Source of the DNA: Bog-473 sp963791455
GTDB lineage: Bacteria; Actinomycetota; Acidimicrobiia; Acidimicrobiales; RAAP-2
Direction of reading: 5' to 3'
Assembly (NCBI GenBank): GCA_963791455.1
Contig: CAWBSM010000001.1
Span: forward strand, 558,001-622,000
Length of the DNA stretch: 64,000 nt
The notes beneath the pieces are model-generated. The model ran no database searches. It was not told the DNA's origin and saw only the letters and a list, made by a program, of their open reading frames with translations. This document shows positions 34,137-42,348 of the stretch, piece by piece (position 1 is the stretch's first letter; each line of letters begins with the position of its first letter). Position numbers and translations under genes: made by a program.

Positions 34137-35282
34137 TTAGTTCTCTGCGATTGCCCCTTGCCTACCACTTGGTTCGAGATGGTTTCCACCTGTGGTCGGT
34201 CCGATGGGCTGGAGGAGGTCGTCCCTTGCTCTGTCGAGTTGCTTGGCCACGAGCTCCTCGGCCGCAGCCACCGGTGTGATACCCCGCGTCTCGGAACGCT
34301 CGAGCACGTCGGTCGTCGTCTCCCCGATCCGACCGACTGCCTTGAACGCCCGAGCTCGGTCATAGCCGTTGGCTTCGTCGGCGATATTGATGATGCCGCC
34401 GGCATTGGCCAGGAAATCGGGGACATACAGGATGCCCGCCGCCGAGAGGGCGTCTGCCACGCTTGCGTTATCGAGCTGATTGTTTGCCGCGCCCACAATG
34501 ATCTCGAAGTGCAGATCAGGCACGACACCTTCGGTGAGGATTCCCCCTAACGCACACGGACAGAAGATGTCGGCGGGCGTCCGGAACGCAGCGGTGGGAT
34601 CGACGATGCGAGCGGCGCCGGCGATTGACGCGCTCTCCACCCTTTTGAGATCGGGGTCCGACGCAATGGCAACGGCGTGTCGTTGGACGAGCAGCCGAAT
34701 GACCTGCCCCCCAACTTTTCCAGCACCTAGCACCAGCACCGTCTTTCCCTCGAGGCCAGTTCCCCACCGGTGGGCCGCCGCGGCCTCCATCGCAACCACC
34801 ACGCCGAGAGCAGTGGCAGGACTGGGATCGCCCGACCCGCCTCGGGAAGTCGACGTGCCCGCAACGAAGGGTGTCGTCTCCCGAATCAGATCCATGTCCT
34901 CCTGCGTCGTCCCGACATCTTCGGCCGTGATGTATCGCCCCTCCTGGCTGTCGACGACGGCCGCAAAATCACCGAGGAGGGAGGGCGTCTTGAGGAGGCT
35001 TGGATCCCCGATGATGACTGCCTTGCCACCGCCTTGCGCCAGCCCGGCCAATGCCGCTTTCTTCGTCATTGCTTTCGAGAGACGTAGAACATCATGAAGC
35101 GCGACGGCTTGGTCGTCGTAGGGATAGAACCGCGCCCCGCCCAGAGAGGGGCCAAGCAGAGTGGAATGGATCGCAATGATGGCGCGAAGACCGCTCCTCG
35201 CTCGTCGAACGACGACGATGTCCTCATGCTCAGAAGCGGACACACCCTCGAGCGTCCCGTCCGGATACTTGCCGTCTCTCAC
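34137..35282 (-). CDS. Leucine/valine dehydrogenase-type amino acid dehydrogenase
   Basis: A 381-residue enzyme of the Glu/Leu/Phe/Val dehydrogenase family. LGPSLGGARFYPY is the substrate-binding region and MTKKAALAGLAQGGGKAVII carries the catalytic Lys. ITAEDVGTTQEDMDLI follows, and the NAD domain opens with KTVLVLGAGKVGGQVIRLL. FLANAGGIINIADE near residue 310 is the conserved NAGGV-type motif. It reversibly deaminates branched-chain amino acids to 2-oxoacids with NAD. In Streptomyces such enzymes feed branched acyl-CoA synthesis. It starts at GTG 35282, divergent from the BtuF-like gene. Confidence 0.85.
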   Translation of the reverse strand: MRDGKYPDGTLEGVSASEHEDIVVVRRARSGLRAIIAIHSTLLGPSLGGARFYPYDDQAVALHDVLRLSKAMTKKAALAGLAQGGGKAVIIGDPSLLKTPSLLGDFAAVVDSQEGRYITAEDVGTTQEDMDLIRETTPFVAGTSTSRGGSGDPSPATALGVVVAMEAAAAHRWGTGLEGKTVLVLGAGKVGGQVIRLLVQRHAVAIASDPDLKRVESASIAGAARIVDPTAAFRTPADIFCPCALGGILTEGVVPDLHFEIIVGAANNQLDNASVADALSAAGILYVPDFLANAGGIINIADEANGYDRARAFKAVGRIGETTTDVLERSETRGITPVAAAEELVAKQLDRARDDLLQPIGPTTGGNHLEPSGRQGAIAEN

Positions 35283-35494
35283 AGTCGAATTCTACGGCCA
35301 AGAGAAGCGCGACCAAACCCACGTGGCTTAGCCTGCAACGAAACGATCTCACGGAGGATGCTTGACCGTCTGTTGTGTGAGCTTCGTGAACCGCGTCGTG
35401 CGTGGCGGCCACCGTGAGGTGTTCGGAAAGCGTTGGGACCGCACGGGACGGCGATAAGTGGGCCGCAGCCCACCTCGTAGCGGGACCTCCGCCA

Positions 35495-36402
35495 ATGAGG
35501 CACGATCGTAGGGTGCGTATTCTCTCCCTGCTGCCCTCGGCCACCGAGATCGTCTACGCACTCGGCCTCGAGGACAGCCTGGTAGGGGTGACTCACGAGT
35601 GTGACTGGCCTCCCGCGGCACGGAAGAAGCCAGCAGTGTCGTTCTCCACTCTCCCCCCGACGGCCAATCCGGCTGAGGTGGACCAACTGGTGAGTTCGAG
35701 TCTCGGCGACGGCCAACCGATCTATCGCCTGGACGCGGAGGCAGTGCGAGACCTTCAACCGGATCTGGTGTTGACCCAGGACCTCTGCGCGGTCTGCGCG
35801 GTGCCCTCCGGACACGTCAACGAAGCCCTGGACGTGATGGGGTGTCACGCTGAAGTTCTCTCGATGGACCCTGGATCACTCGATGAGGTGCTCGCTTGCG
35901 TGATGGACGTTGGCGCGGTTACAGGCACGGCGGTGCGAGCAACCTCGTTTGTCGAGCGGCTTCGCGGAGAATTCGAGCCGTCGTTGATGCCGTTGCGGAG
36001 CGGGAAAGGCCGCGGACATTTGCGCTCGAGTGGTCCGACCCACCCTTCAACGGCGGCCATTGGGTCCCGGGAATGATTGAACTCGCCGGGGGCGAGGCGG
36101 TGCTCGGAGGACGTGGGATCCCGTCCGTCAGAGTGACCTGGGCCGAGATCGCCTCCGCTGCTCCCGACACCGTCATCTTCATGCCCTGTGGCTATGACGT
36201 CGAGGCGGCCGCAATGGAGGGAGCGTCGTTGCTTCATCGAAAGGAGCTCGCAACGGCACGGGCCGTCTTTGCTGTCGATGCAAGCTCGTTCTTCTCGAGG
36301 CCCGGCCCCCGGCTCGTCGATGGTGTCGAGATCTTGGCGTCTGCGCTGCACCCTGGCGCCGTTCCCCAAGCGGCCTCGAACGCAATCCGACGGCTTCGCT
36401 AG
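35495..36402 (+). pseudogene. BtuF-like cobalamin-binding protein, interrupted by a frameshift
   Basis: The first frame (from ATG 35495 or GTG 35513) gives VRILSLLPSATEIVYALG, then GVTHECDWPP and LDAEAVRDLQPDLVLTQDLCAVCAV, the hallmark of the TroA-like cobalamin/iron-chelate-binding family. Just after SFVERLRGE, near 35965-35985, the homology moves to another frame: RAVVDAVAERERPRTFALEW, DPPFNGGHWVPGMIELAGGE and VDASSFFSRPGPRLVDGVEI, ending at 36402. The overall length is 3n+2, so one base is missing. No signal peptide is present, as is common for this BtuF-like subgroup. Its position immediately upstream of a B12 riboswitch and transporter fits a cobalamin role. An assembly error is as likely as true decay. 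Confidence 0.72.
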
Positions 36403-36510
36403 CGCCGCGAGGAGGCGGAGGCTGCGATCGGGCTCTAGCTCCCCGCTGCGACGAACGCCGGCCTCTCCATCACGTTGCGAACGCGCGTCTTGGGAGTCCA
36501 GACACGACCG

Positions 36511-36655
36511 TGGTACCGTACGCGGGCAGTTTGAAACGCTGCTGCTGTAACTGCCCGAGAGGGGAAGCCGGTGAGAGTCCGGCGCTGGTCCGCAACCGTG
36601 AGTGGTGTGCCGATGAGGCGGTGCCACAAAGCCGGGATACCTCGAGGGCAGGTGA
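36511..36655 (+). promoter_or_regulatory. Cobalamin riboswitch
   Basis: The conserved B12-element core is plain: AAGCCGGTGAGAGTCCGGC at 36565-36583, followed by CGCTGGTCCGCAACCGTGAG, then AAGCCGGGATACCT near 36629-36642 and the closing GAGGGCAGG. An 8-bp stem, GGGCAGTT at 36524-36531 with AACTGCCC at 36549-36556, forms one arm. Such RNAs bind adenosylcobalamin or related corrinoids and shut off downstream expression. A possible promoter is TTGGGA at 36490 and TACCGT at 36514 with 18-bp spacing (weak). It lies about 90 nt upstream of a five-gene operon that ends in an ECF transporter. Exact boundaries are approximate. Confidence 0.9.
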
Positions 36656-36711
36656 GTTCCCACCGTCGAGACACAAGGATCGGGGCTCGGTACGTCCCGC
36701 ATGAGACGGGG

Positions 36712-36733
36712 TTCCCGGGCCGAGATCCGGGAA
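36712..36733 (+). promoter_or_regulatory. Candidate ribosome-binding-site sequestor hairpin
   Basis: TTCCCGG at 36712-36718 pairs perfectly with CCGGGAA at 36727-36733 around an 8-nt loop. The right arm overlaps the start of the GGAAGGGG ribosome-binding sequence that precedes ATG 36742. It is placed where a translational expression platform of the upstream riboswitch would be expected; no intrinsic terminator with a U-tract is visible in the leader. Confidence 0.5.
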
Positions 36734-36741
36734 GGGGCATC

Positions 36742-38592
36742 ATGCAAACCGTCCGTCGCACGCTCCGGTGTGCCACAGGGCTCGCTCTGGCCACGTTGTT
36801 GGCGAGCGGGGCCGTCACCGTCCTCCTCGGAGCCGGGACCCCGGCGGGGGCGGCTATCCCGCCAGGGCCGATCCAGGTATCCGCAGCCCAAGCGGCCGCC
36901 CAGTGGCTGAGCGAAAAGCTGACGCCCCAGGGTTACATCACCGACACACCAGGTGGCCCAGCCGACCTCTCGGCGACGGTGAACGCGGTCTTGGCGATGG
37001 CAGCAGCAAACGTCGACCTGGCGCAGGCGGGAACCGCCCTGTCGTATCTCGCGACGAACTCATCGACCTACATCGAGAACCACGGGAGTGACGGGCCGGG
37101 CCAGCTGGCGCTCTTGATCTTGGCGGCCCACTCGATGGGCCAGAGCCCGACCGACTTCGGTGGCACCAACCTGGTTTCGCGTCTCCTGGCCACCGAGCAG
37201 ACGAGCGGACCGAACGCGGGCCTTTTCGGCACCGACGCCCAGGCGGCTGACTACGGCGGCACCTACGACCAGGGGTTGGCTCTCGCCGCGCTGCATGCGG
37301 CGGGCGTGGCGGCCGACGGCCCTGCCGTCAACTGGTTGCTGGGCCAACAGTGCCCGGACGGCGGCTGGCCCATCAAGGACCAGGCCGACAACCCATGCGA
37401 CACCGATCCGGCTGCGTTCGGTGGTCCCGACACCAACACCACCTCACTCGTGGTGCAGGGGCTCGCCGCGCAGGGCGCGTTGAGCGAGCACACGGGTGCG
37501 GGGCCTCTCGCGTTGCAGTTCATCGAGGCGACCCAGGACCCCGATGGGGGATGGGGTTACTACCCCAACGCGGCCGACGCGCCCGAAACGAGCGATCCGG
37601 ACTCGACCGCTCTGTCAATCCAGGCCTTGCTGGCACTCGGTGCACCGATCAACCGATCGCCATTCGTACGGAACGGTGGCACACCAACGTCAGCGCTACT
37701 CGCCTTCCGGGTGGCGACGGGCAGCGATAGCGGCGCCTTCTTCTACCCCGGCTCCGGCCAAACGACCGGCAACGTGATCGCCACCTACCAGGCGGCGCCG
37801 GCGCTGATGGGGCTGAGTTTCCCCTTCGGGCCCTCTGGTCACTCCTACTGGGTGGTCGCGTCGGACGGCGGTGTGTTCTCCTTCGGGAACGCGGCTTTCC
37901 ACGGGTCGGCCGGTGCACTGCGGCTCAACGAGCCCATCGTGGGCAGCGCCACCATCCCCGACGGGCAGGGCTACTGGCTCGTTGCCTCCGACGGCGGCGT
38001 GTTCAACTACGGCGATGCCGCCTTCTACGGCTCCATGGGAGGCACGAAGCTGAACAAGGCGATCGTCAGCATGGCGGCGACTCCCGATGGCGGTGGCTAC
38101 TGGCTGGTGGGATCAGACGGCGGTGTCTTCAACTTCGGTGACGCGCCCTTCTGGGGCTCGGCCGGCTCGTTGAAGCTCAACGCACCGATCGTCGGCATGG
38201 CGCCCACTCCCGACGGCGGCGGTTACTGGCTGGTGGCCTCCGATGGCGGGGTGTTCACGTACGGCGATGCGCAGTTCTGGGGCTCGGCCGGCTCCCTGAA
38301 GCTCAACAAGCCGATCGTTGGGGTGGCAGCCACACCCGACGGCGGCGGTTACTGGCTGGTGGCCTCCGACGGCGGTGTGTTCACCTATGGCGACGCCGCT
38401 TTCCACGGTTCGACCGGCGCCCTGAAGCTCGACAAGCCAATCGTGGGCATGGCAGCGACCCGCGACGGCGGCGGTTACTGGCTCGTTGCCTCCGACGGGG
38501 GCGTGTTCAATGAAGGCGACGCCGCTTTCACCGGATCCGCCGCACCCTTCGGTGTGAGCGACGTGGTCGGGGTGTCGGCCAGCTCCTCCTGA
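36742..38592 (+). CDS. Secreted intrinsic-factor-like alpha-toroid protein with six YWLVASDGG repeats
   Basis: A 616-residue exported protein, first gene after the B12 riboswitch. The signal peptide is residues 1 to about 37 (core TGLALATLLASGAVTVLL, site PAGAA). Residues about 45-360 form an alpha/alpha toroid of the prenyltransferase/squalene-cyclase type with repeated Gln-Trp and DGGW elements (AAAQWLSEKL, QQCPDGGWPIK, TQDPDGGWGYY, DPDSTALSIQALLALG). This is the fold also used by the mammalian cobalamin carriers intrinsic factor and transcobalamin. From residue 369 six repeats of exactly 42 residues follow, each YWLVxSDGGVFxxGDAxFxGS, possibly a propeller. ATG 36742 is preceded by GGAAGGGG. 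The inferred role is extracellular corrinoid binding; no ligand is proven. Confidence 0.75.
   Translation: MQTVRRTLRCATGLALATLLASGAVTVLLGAGTPAGAAIPPGPIQVSAAQAAAQWLSEKLTPQGYITDTPGGPADLSATVNAVLAMAAANVDLAQAGTALSYLATNSSTYIENHGSDGPGQLALLILAAHSMGQSPTDFGGTNLVSRLLATEQTSGPNAGLFGTDAQAADYGGTYDQGLALAALHAAGVAADGPAVNWLLGQQCPDGGWPIKDQADNPCDTDPAAFGGPDTNTTSLVVQGLAAQGALSEHTGAGPLALQFIEATQDPDGGWGYYPNAADAPETSDPDSTALSIQALLALGAPINRSPFVRNGGTPTSALLAFRVATGSDSGAFFYPGSGQTTGNVIATYQAAPALMGLSFPFGPSGHSYWVVASDGGVFSFGNAAFHGSAGALRLNEPIVGSATIPDGQGYWLVASDGGVFNYGDAAFYGSMGGTKLNKAIVSMAATPDGGGYWLVGSDGGVFNFGDAPFWGSAGSLKLNAPIVGMAPTPDGGGYWLVASDGGVFTYGDAQFWGSAGSLKLNKPIVGVAATPDGGGYWLVASDGGVFTYGDAAFHGSTGALKLDKPIVGMAATRDGGGYWLVASDGGVFNEGDAAFTGSAAPFGVSDVVGVSASSS
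37846..38592 (+). repeat. Six tandem 126-bp coding repeats
   Basis: The codon pair for Tyr-Trp recurs at 37846, 37972, 38098, 38224, 38350 and 38476, a strict 126-bp period without any indel. Each unit encodes 42 residues: YW(L/V)V-x-SDGGVF, a GDAxF-x-GS turn, then a LKLNxPIVGMAxTPDGGG strand pair. Copies 2-6 are very similar in protein and fairly similar in DNA, which indicates duplication within the gene. Confidence 0.9.
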
Positions 38593-38597
38593 GTCGA

Positions 38598-39578
38598 GTG
38601 CCGCATTCGCCGCCGCACCTGGGCCGCCTGCTCTTCGGAGCGGCAATCCTTGGTGCGGCGCTGACGCCGGTGGGACAAGGCGCTTGGGCCGACGGTTCGA
38701 CCTGCATGGGGATCGTCCTCGACTATGGGAACCCGTCGTCCCCGCCGTCGTCGGTCGCGCCGCCGGTAACGGCGACGCAGGGCGTGTCGGTGGTGTCGGG
38801 GACGAGCGATGAACAGGCGCTGGCCGACGGGGGAGACTCCATCGCCACCAACGCCTCGGGCCTCATTTGCGCCATCAACGGGTATCCGGCCGAGGGCGTA
38901 CAGAATTGCACGGCGACCTCGGGCAACGATTTTTACTTCTGGTCCTACTGGCAGGGCAACCCGGCCACCAACGCCTGGACCTACGCCAGCGCGGGGCCGG
39001 CCGGTCACACCGTGAACAACGGGGACACCTATGTGGAGGGGTGGCGTTACCAGAACCCCGGGCCTGCGAGCCCCGCCGCGACACCCCCTGCTGTGACGCC
39101 CGCCACAGCGTTTGCCCACGCGTGCCCGGGCGTGACGCCAGTGTCGACCTCGGGGGCAGGGTCGGGGACGGGGTCGACCGGTGCGCCTTCGGGCTCGGGG
39201 CCCAATAGTCCCACTCCGAGCACGACCACGACCACGGCACCAGCTCCATCTGAGAGCGGTGGGATTACGAGCAGTGGGAGCCGTCCACCGAGCGGGTCGG
39301 TGTCGAGCGGGTCGAGCGGCCGGTCGACGACAGCCACCACGTCGGCCCACACCGGTGTCGCCGCGTCGACCTCGTCGAGCAGTACGACAACGACGATGAC
39401 AAGTGGTGCGAGTCACGACACGGCCGGTGCGTCAACTCGCCGGCAGGCGGCAGCACCGTCGCCGGAACATCCCACGGGCGGCTCGGGCCTGCTCCCCGTG
39501 GTCGTCGTGACGATCATCGTCGTCGCCCTCGGCGCGGCGGCCGTCTTCCGATGGCGCAGAAGGCCAACCGAAGAGTGA
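38598..39578 (+). CDS. Membrane-anchored DUF4430-like (transcobalamin beta-domain-like) surface protein
   Basis: A 326-residue protein, starting at GTG 38598, 5 bp after the toroid gene. A signal peptide (about 1-33, ending GQGAWA) is followed by a compact domain (about 34-150) with two Cys pairs and DFYFWSYWQGNPATNAWTYA and NGDTYVEGWRYQNPG. The F-x-W-x-Y-W and VEGWR patterns recall the DUF4430 domain, which is the bacterial relative of the beta-domain of transcobalamin. A Ser/Thr/Pro/Gly-rich stalk of about 130 residues then leads to a membrane helix LLPVVVVTIIVVALGAAAVF and a basic tail RWRRRPTEE. It probably presents the binding domain at the cell surface next to the ECF transporter. The DUF4430 call is from memory of the pattern. 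Confidence 0.65.
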   Translation: MPHSPPHLGRLLFGAAILGAALTPVGQGAWADGSTCMGIVLDYGNPSSPPSSVAPPVTATQGVSVVSGTSDEQALADGGDSIATNASGLICAINGYPAEGVQNCTATSGNDFYFWSYWQGNPATNAWTYASAGPAGHTVNNGDTYVEGWRYQNPGPASPAATPPAVTPATAFAHACPGVTPVSTSGAGSGTGSTGAPSGSGPNSPTPSTTTTTAPAPSESGGITSSGSRPPSGSVSSGSSGRSTTATTSAHTGVAASTSSSSTTTTMTSGASHDTAGASTRRQAAAPSPEHPTGGSGLLPVVVVTIIVVALGAAAVFRWRRRPTEE

Positions 39579-40732
39579 TGCGCCCCGCTGCCGCGGCCGT
39601 GCGCCGCCCCCTCCACCCGATGGCGTGGTGGGTCTGGGCCGCCAGCCTGGCCTTCTGCGCTATGCGGACGAACAACCCGGTACTGCTCGCCCTCATCGGC
39701 GCGGTGGCCTGCTTCGTCGTTGCGGCCTGTCGCACCGATGCGCCCTGGTCCCGTTCGATCACCTTCTTCCTACGGCTCAGCATCGTGGTCATCCTGATCC
39801 GGGTAGGCCTCGAGATCCTCTTCGGTCAGCGCGGGGTGCCCGGCCATGTGCTCTTCACGCTGCCTCGCGTCCCGTTGCCCTCGTGGGCCATGGCGGTGAG
39901 CATCGGAGGACCTGTGACGGCGGAATCGATTCTCACCGCATTCGTCGAAGGCCTGCAGATCGCGGCCATTTTGCTGTGTTTCGGAGCGGCGAATTCACTG
40001 GCGAGTCCCTACCGGTTGTTGCGCTGCCTCCCCGCGGTGCTCTACGAAGCTGGCGTCGCGGTGACGGTGGCCCTGGCCTACACGCCAGAGCTGGTCCAGT
40101 CGATCGGCGACGTGCGTCAGGCGAGGCGCCAGCGCGGTATCCCGGTCCAGGGCTTGCGCGGCCTGCGCGGAGTGGCGGTGCCGGTCCTCGAGAGCGCGCT
40201 CGACCGTTCGCTGCAGTTGGCCACCAGCATGGACGCCCGCGGGTACGGCCGCCGAGCGTCCCTGGCGTCACGCGTCCAGCGGGCGGGCGCGGCAGCCACC
40301 GTGGCTGGATTGCTGCTGGCGGCGGTCGGGGTGTACGGCATCATCGACGCCGGATCCCTCTTTGGTCTGGGTCTCCCGATCGTGGCGCTGTCAGCCGTCC
40401 TCTGCGGACTCGGGTTGGCCGTCGGTGGCCGGCGCTCCACGCGGACGCGCTACCGGCCTGACCCCTGGCGCTGGCCCGAGTGGGCGGTGACGGGGTCCGG
40501 GCTCCTGGCCTTGGTCTCGATGACCATCGCTCACGCGCTCAATGCACCGGGTCTCACCGTTTCCTTCACCCCGCTGGCCGCGCCGCCGGTACCTGCTGCG
40601 GTGGCGCTGGGTCTGCTGTTCGGAGCTCTGCCGGCGGTAGTGACGCCGACTCGGCATGCGCACGCGGCGTCCGCGACCGCAATGCGAGTCGAAACGAAGC
40701 CCACCCACGACCTCTCGGAGTCTCCAGCATGA
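39578..40732 (+). CDS. ecfT: ECF transporter transmembrane component
   Basis: A 384-residue membrane protein with about 6-8 helices. The two Ala-Arg-Gly coupling helices of EcfT are visible as DVRQARRQRGIPVQG and SMDARGYGRRAS, which dock on the paired ATPases. ATG 39578 overlaps the preceding stop by one base (TGATG); GTG 39575 and ATG 39551 are alternatives. The C-terminal third, with two further hydrophobic segments, makes it longer than a minimal EcfT (about 260). Its stop overlaps the ATPase start (ATGA). It forms the energy-coupling scaffold for uptake of the vitamin bound by the S component. Confidence 0.88.
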   Translation: MRPAAAAVRRPLHPMAWWVWAASLAFCAMRTNNPVLLALIGAVACFVVAACRTDAPWSRSITFFLRLSIVVILIRVGLEILFGQRGVPGHVLFTLPRVPLPSWAMAVSIGGPVTAESILTAFVEGLQIAAILLCFGAANSLASPYRLLRCLPAVLYEAGVAVTVALAYTPELVQSIGDVRQARRQRGIPVQGLRGLRGVAVPVLESALDRSLQLATSMDARGYGRRASLASRVQRAGAAATVAGLLLAAVGVYGIIDAGSLFGLGLPIVALSAVLCGLGLAVGGRRSTRTRYRPDPWRWPEWAVTGSGLLALVSMTIAHALNAPGLTVSFTPLAAPPVPAAVALGLLFGALPAVVTPTRHAHAASATAMRVETKPTHDLSESPA

Positions 40733-42348
40733 TCCGCTTCGACGACGTCTCCTTCACGTACACCGCGGCGCCGAGCTCCACGTTGTCCCGAGTGAGCCTG
40801 GAGATCCCAGAGGGCGAGCTGTGCGTGGTGGTGGGCGAGACGGGGAGCGGTAAATCGACGTTCCTTCGGGCCATCAACGGGCTGGTCCCGCACTTCAGCG
40901 GGGGAGTGCTCGCCGGCACGGTCACGGTCGACGGCCGGACGACCCGGGACCACCGCCCCCGCGACCTGGCCGACGTCATCGGCTATGTGGCGCAGAATCC
41001 ACTGGCCAGCTTCGTCACCGAGACGGTGGAAGACGAGCTGGCGTACACCATGGAGAACCTGGGCGTGCCGCCTGAGGCGATGCGTCGTCGGGTCGAGGAC
41101 ACGATCGACCTCCTGGGCCTGGCCGAGTTGCGAGACCGGTCGCTCCGCACGCTCTCGGGCGGGCAACAACAGCGGGTGGCCATCGGTGCGGTGCTAACGG
41201 CGTCACCGCGCGCGCTGGTGCTCGACGAACCGACGTCGGCACTGGACCCCGCCGCCGCCGAGGAGGTGCTGGCCGCATTGGCCCGCCTGGTGCACGATCT
41301 CGGCCTGACCGTCGTCATGGCAGAGCATCGGCTCGAACGGGTCGTGCCTTTTGCCGACCGGATGCTGCTCGTTCCTGGTGGCGGGGCTCCGGTGCGCGAT
41401 GGCTCGCCCGCCGACATCATGCGGACCGCTCCGGTGGCTCCACCGCTAATTGAGTTGGGGAGGATGGTCGGGTGGGACCCGCTGCCGCTCACTGTCCGCG
41501 ACGCCCGCAGGCGGGCCGGCCCCCTGCGGGAGCGTCTGCGACCAGAGGGCAGAGCGGAAGAGGCCCTCCCGCGCCGCGCGGATCCCGTGATGGAGGTACG
41601 ACGCCTCCGCGTGGCCTACGGCTCGGTCGTCGCGATCGACGGCATCGATCTGTCGGTGGACAAGGGCCAGGTGCTGGTGCTGATGGGTCGGAACGGGTCG
41701 GGGAAGTCGAGCCTTCTCAACGCACTGTCCGGCAGCCGAAAGCCCACGCGGGGCAGTGTCGAAGTGGTTGGACGCGACCCGTCGTCGATGCGCCCGGGCG
41801 ATCTCATTCGCTTGGTGGGTCATGTGCCACAGGACCCGGGTCTTCTCCTCTACGGGGAGAGCGTGTCAGACGAGTGCCGTCAGGCTGACTCGGTGTCGGG
41901 TCTGCCTCGGGGGACGACCGAGCACGCACTCGAGCGCGTGCTGCCGGGCCTGCCCCCCGACCGCCATCCTCGAGACTTGTCGGAGGGCCAACGCCTGGCT
42001 CTGGCCCTGGGACTTGTCCTGGCCCCCTCTCCCACATGCCTGCTGCTGGACGAGCCGACGCGCGGCCTCGACTATCCGAGTAAGGACAGGCTCGTCGACG
42101 TCCTGCGAGGCTTCGCCGCCGACGGGCATGCCGTCGTTCTCGCCACGCACGACGTGGAGCTCGCCGCGCGAGTGGCCGACCGGATCGTCGTCCTCGCAGA
42201 CGGGCAGGTCATCGCCGATGGCCCGGCTCGCCAAGTGGTGTGCCACTCACCCGTCTTCGCCCCCCAGGTGGCCAAGGTGTTGTCGCCGGACGAATGGCTG
42301 ACTGTCGACGAGGTGCGTGCCGCACTCGGGGACGCCGTGCCGGCATGA
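40729..42348 (+). CDS. Fused double ECF ATPase (EcfA-EcfA')
   Basis: A 539-residue protein with two ATP-binding domains in one chain. The first (about 1-240) has Walker A GETGSGKST at 36-44, signature LSGGQQQRVAIG and Walker B ALVLDEPTSALD. After a linker of about 45 residues rich in Arg, the second (about 288-525) has Walker A GRNGSGKSS, a variant signature LSEGQRLALALG and Walker B CLLLDEPTRGLD. In most bacteria EcfA1 and EcfA2 are separate genes; the fusion fixes a one-to-one dimer. ATGA overlaps on both sides couple it to EcfT and the S component. It powers the importer by ATP hydrolysis. Confidence 0.9.
   Translation: MIRFDDVSFTYTAAPSSTLSRVSLEIPEGELCVVVGETGSGKSTFLRAINGLVPHFSGGVLAGTVTVDGRTTRDHRPRDLADVIGYVAQNPLASFVTETVEDELAYTMENLGVPPEAMRRRVEDTIDLLGLAELRDRSLRTLSGGQQQRVAIGAVLTASPRALVLDEPTSALDPAAAEEVLAALARLVHDLGLTVVMAEHRLERVVPFADRMLLVPGGGAPVRDGSPADIMRTAPVAPPLIELGRMVGWDPLPLTVRDARRRAGPLRERLRPEGRAEEALPRRADPVMEVRRLRVAYGSVVAIDGIDLSVDKGQVLVLMGRNGSGKSSLLNALSGSRKPTRGSVEVVGRDPSSMRPGDLIRLVGHVPQDPGLLLYGESVSDECRQADSVSGLPRGTTEHALERVLPGLPPDRHPRDLSEGQRLALALGLVLAPSPTCLLLDEPTRGLDYPSKDRLVDVLRGFAADGHAVVLATHDVELAARVADRIVVLADGQVIADGPARQVVCHSPVFAPQVAKVLSPDEWLTVDEVRAALGDAVPA

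Noticed and set aside
37846..38592. Regular direct repeats that might be mistaken for a CRISPR array
   Set aside because: The period is 126 bp, units are homologous over their full length with no unique spacers, and they keep one open reading frame.
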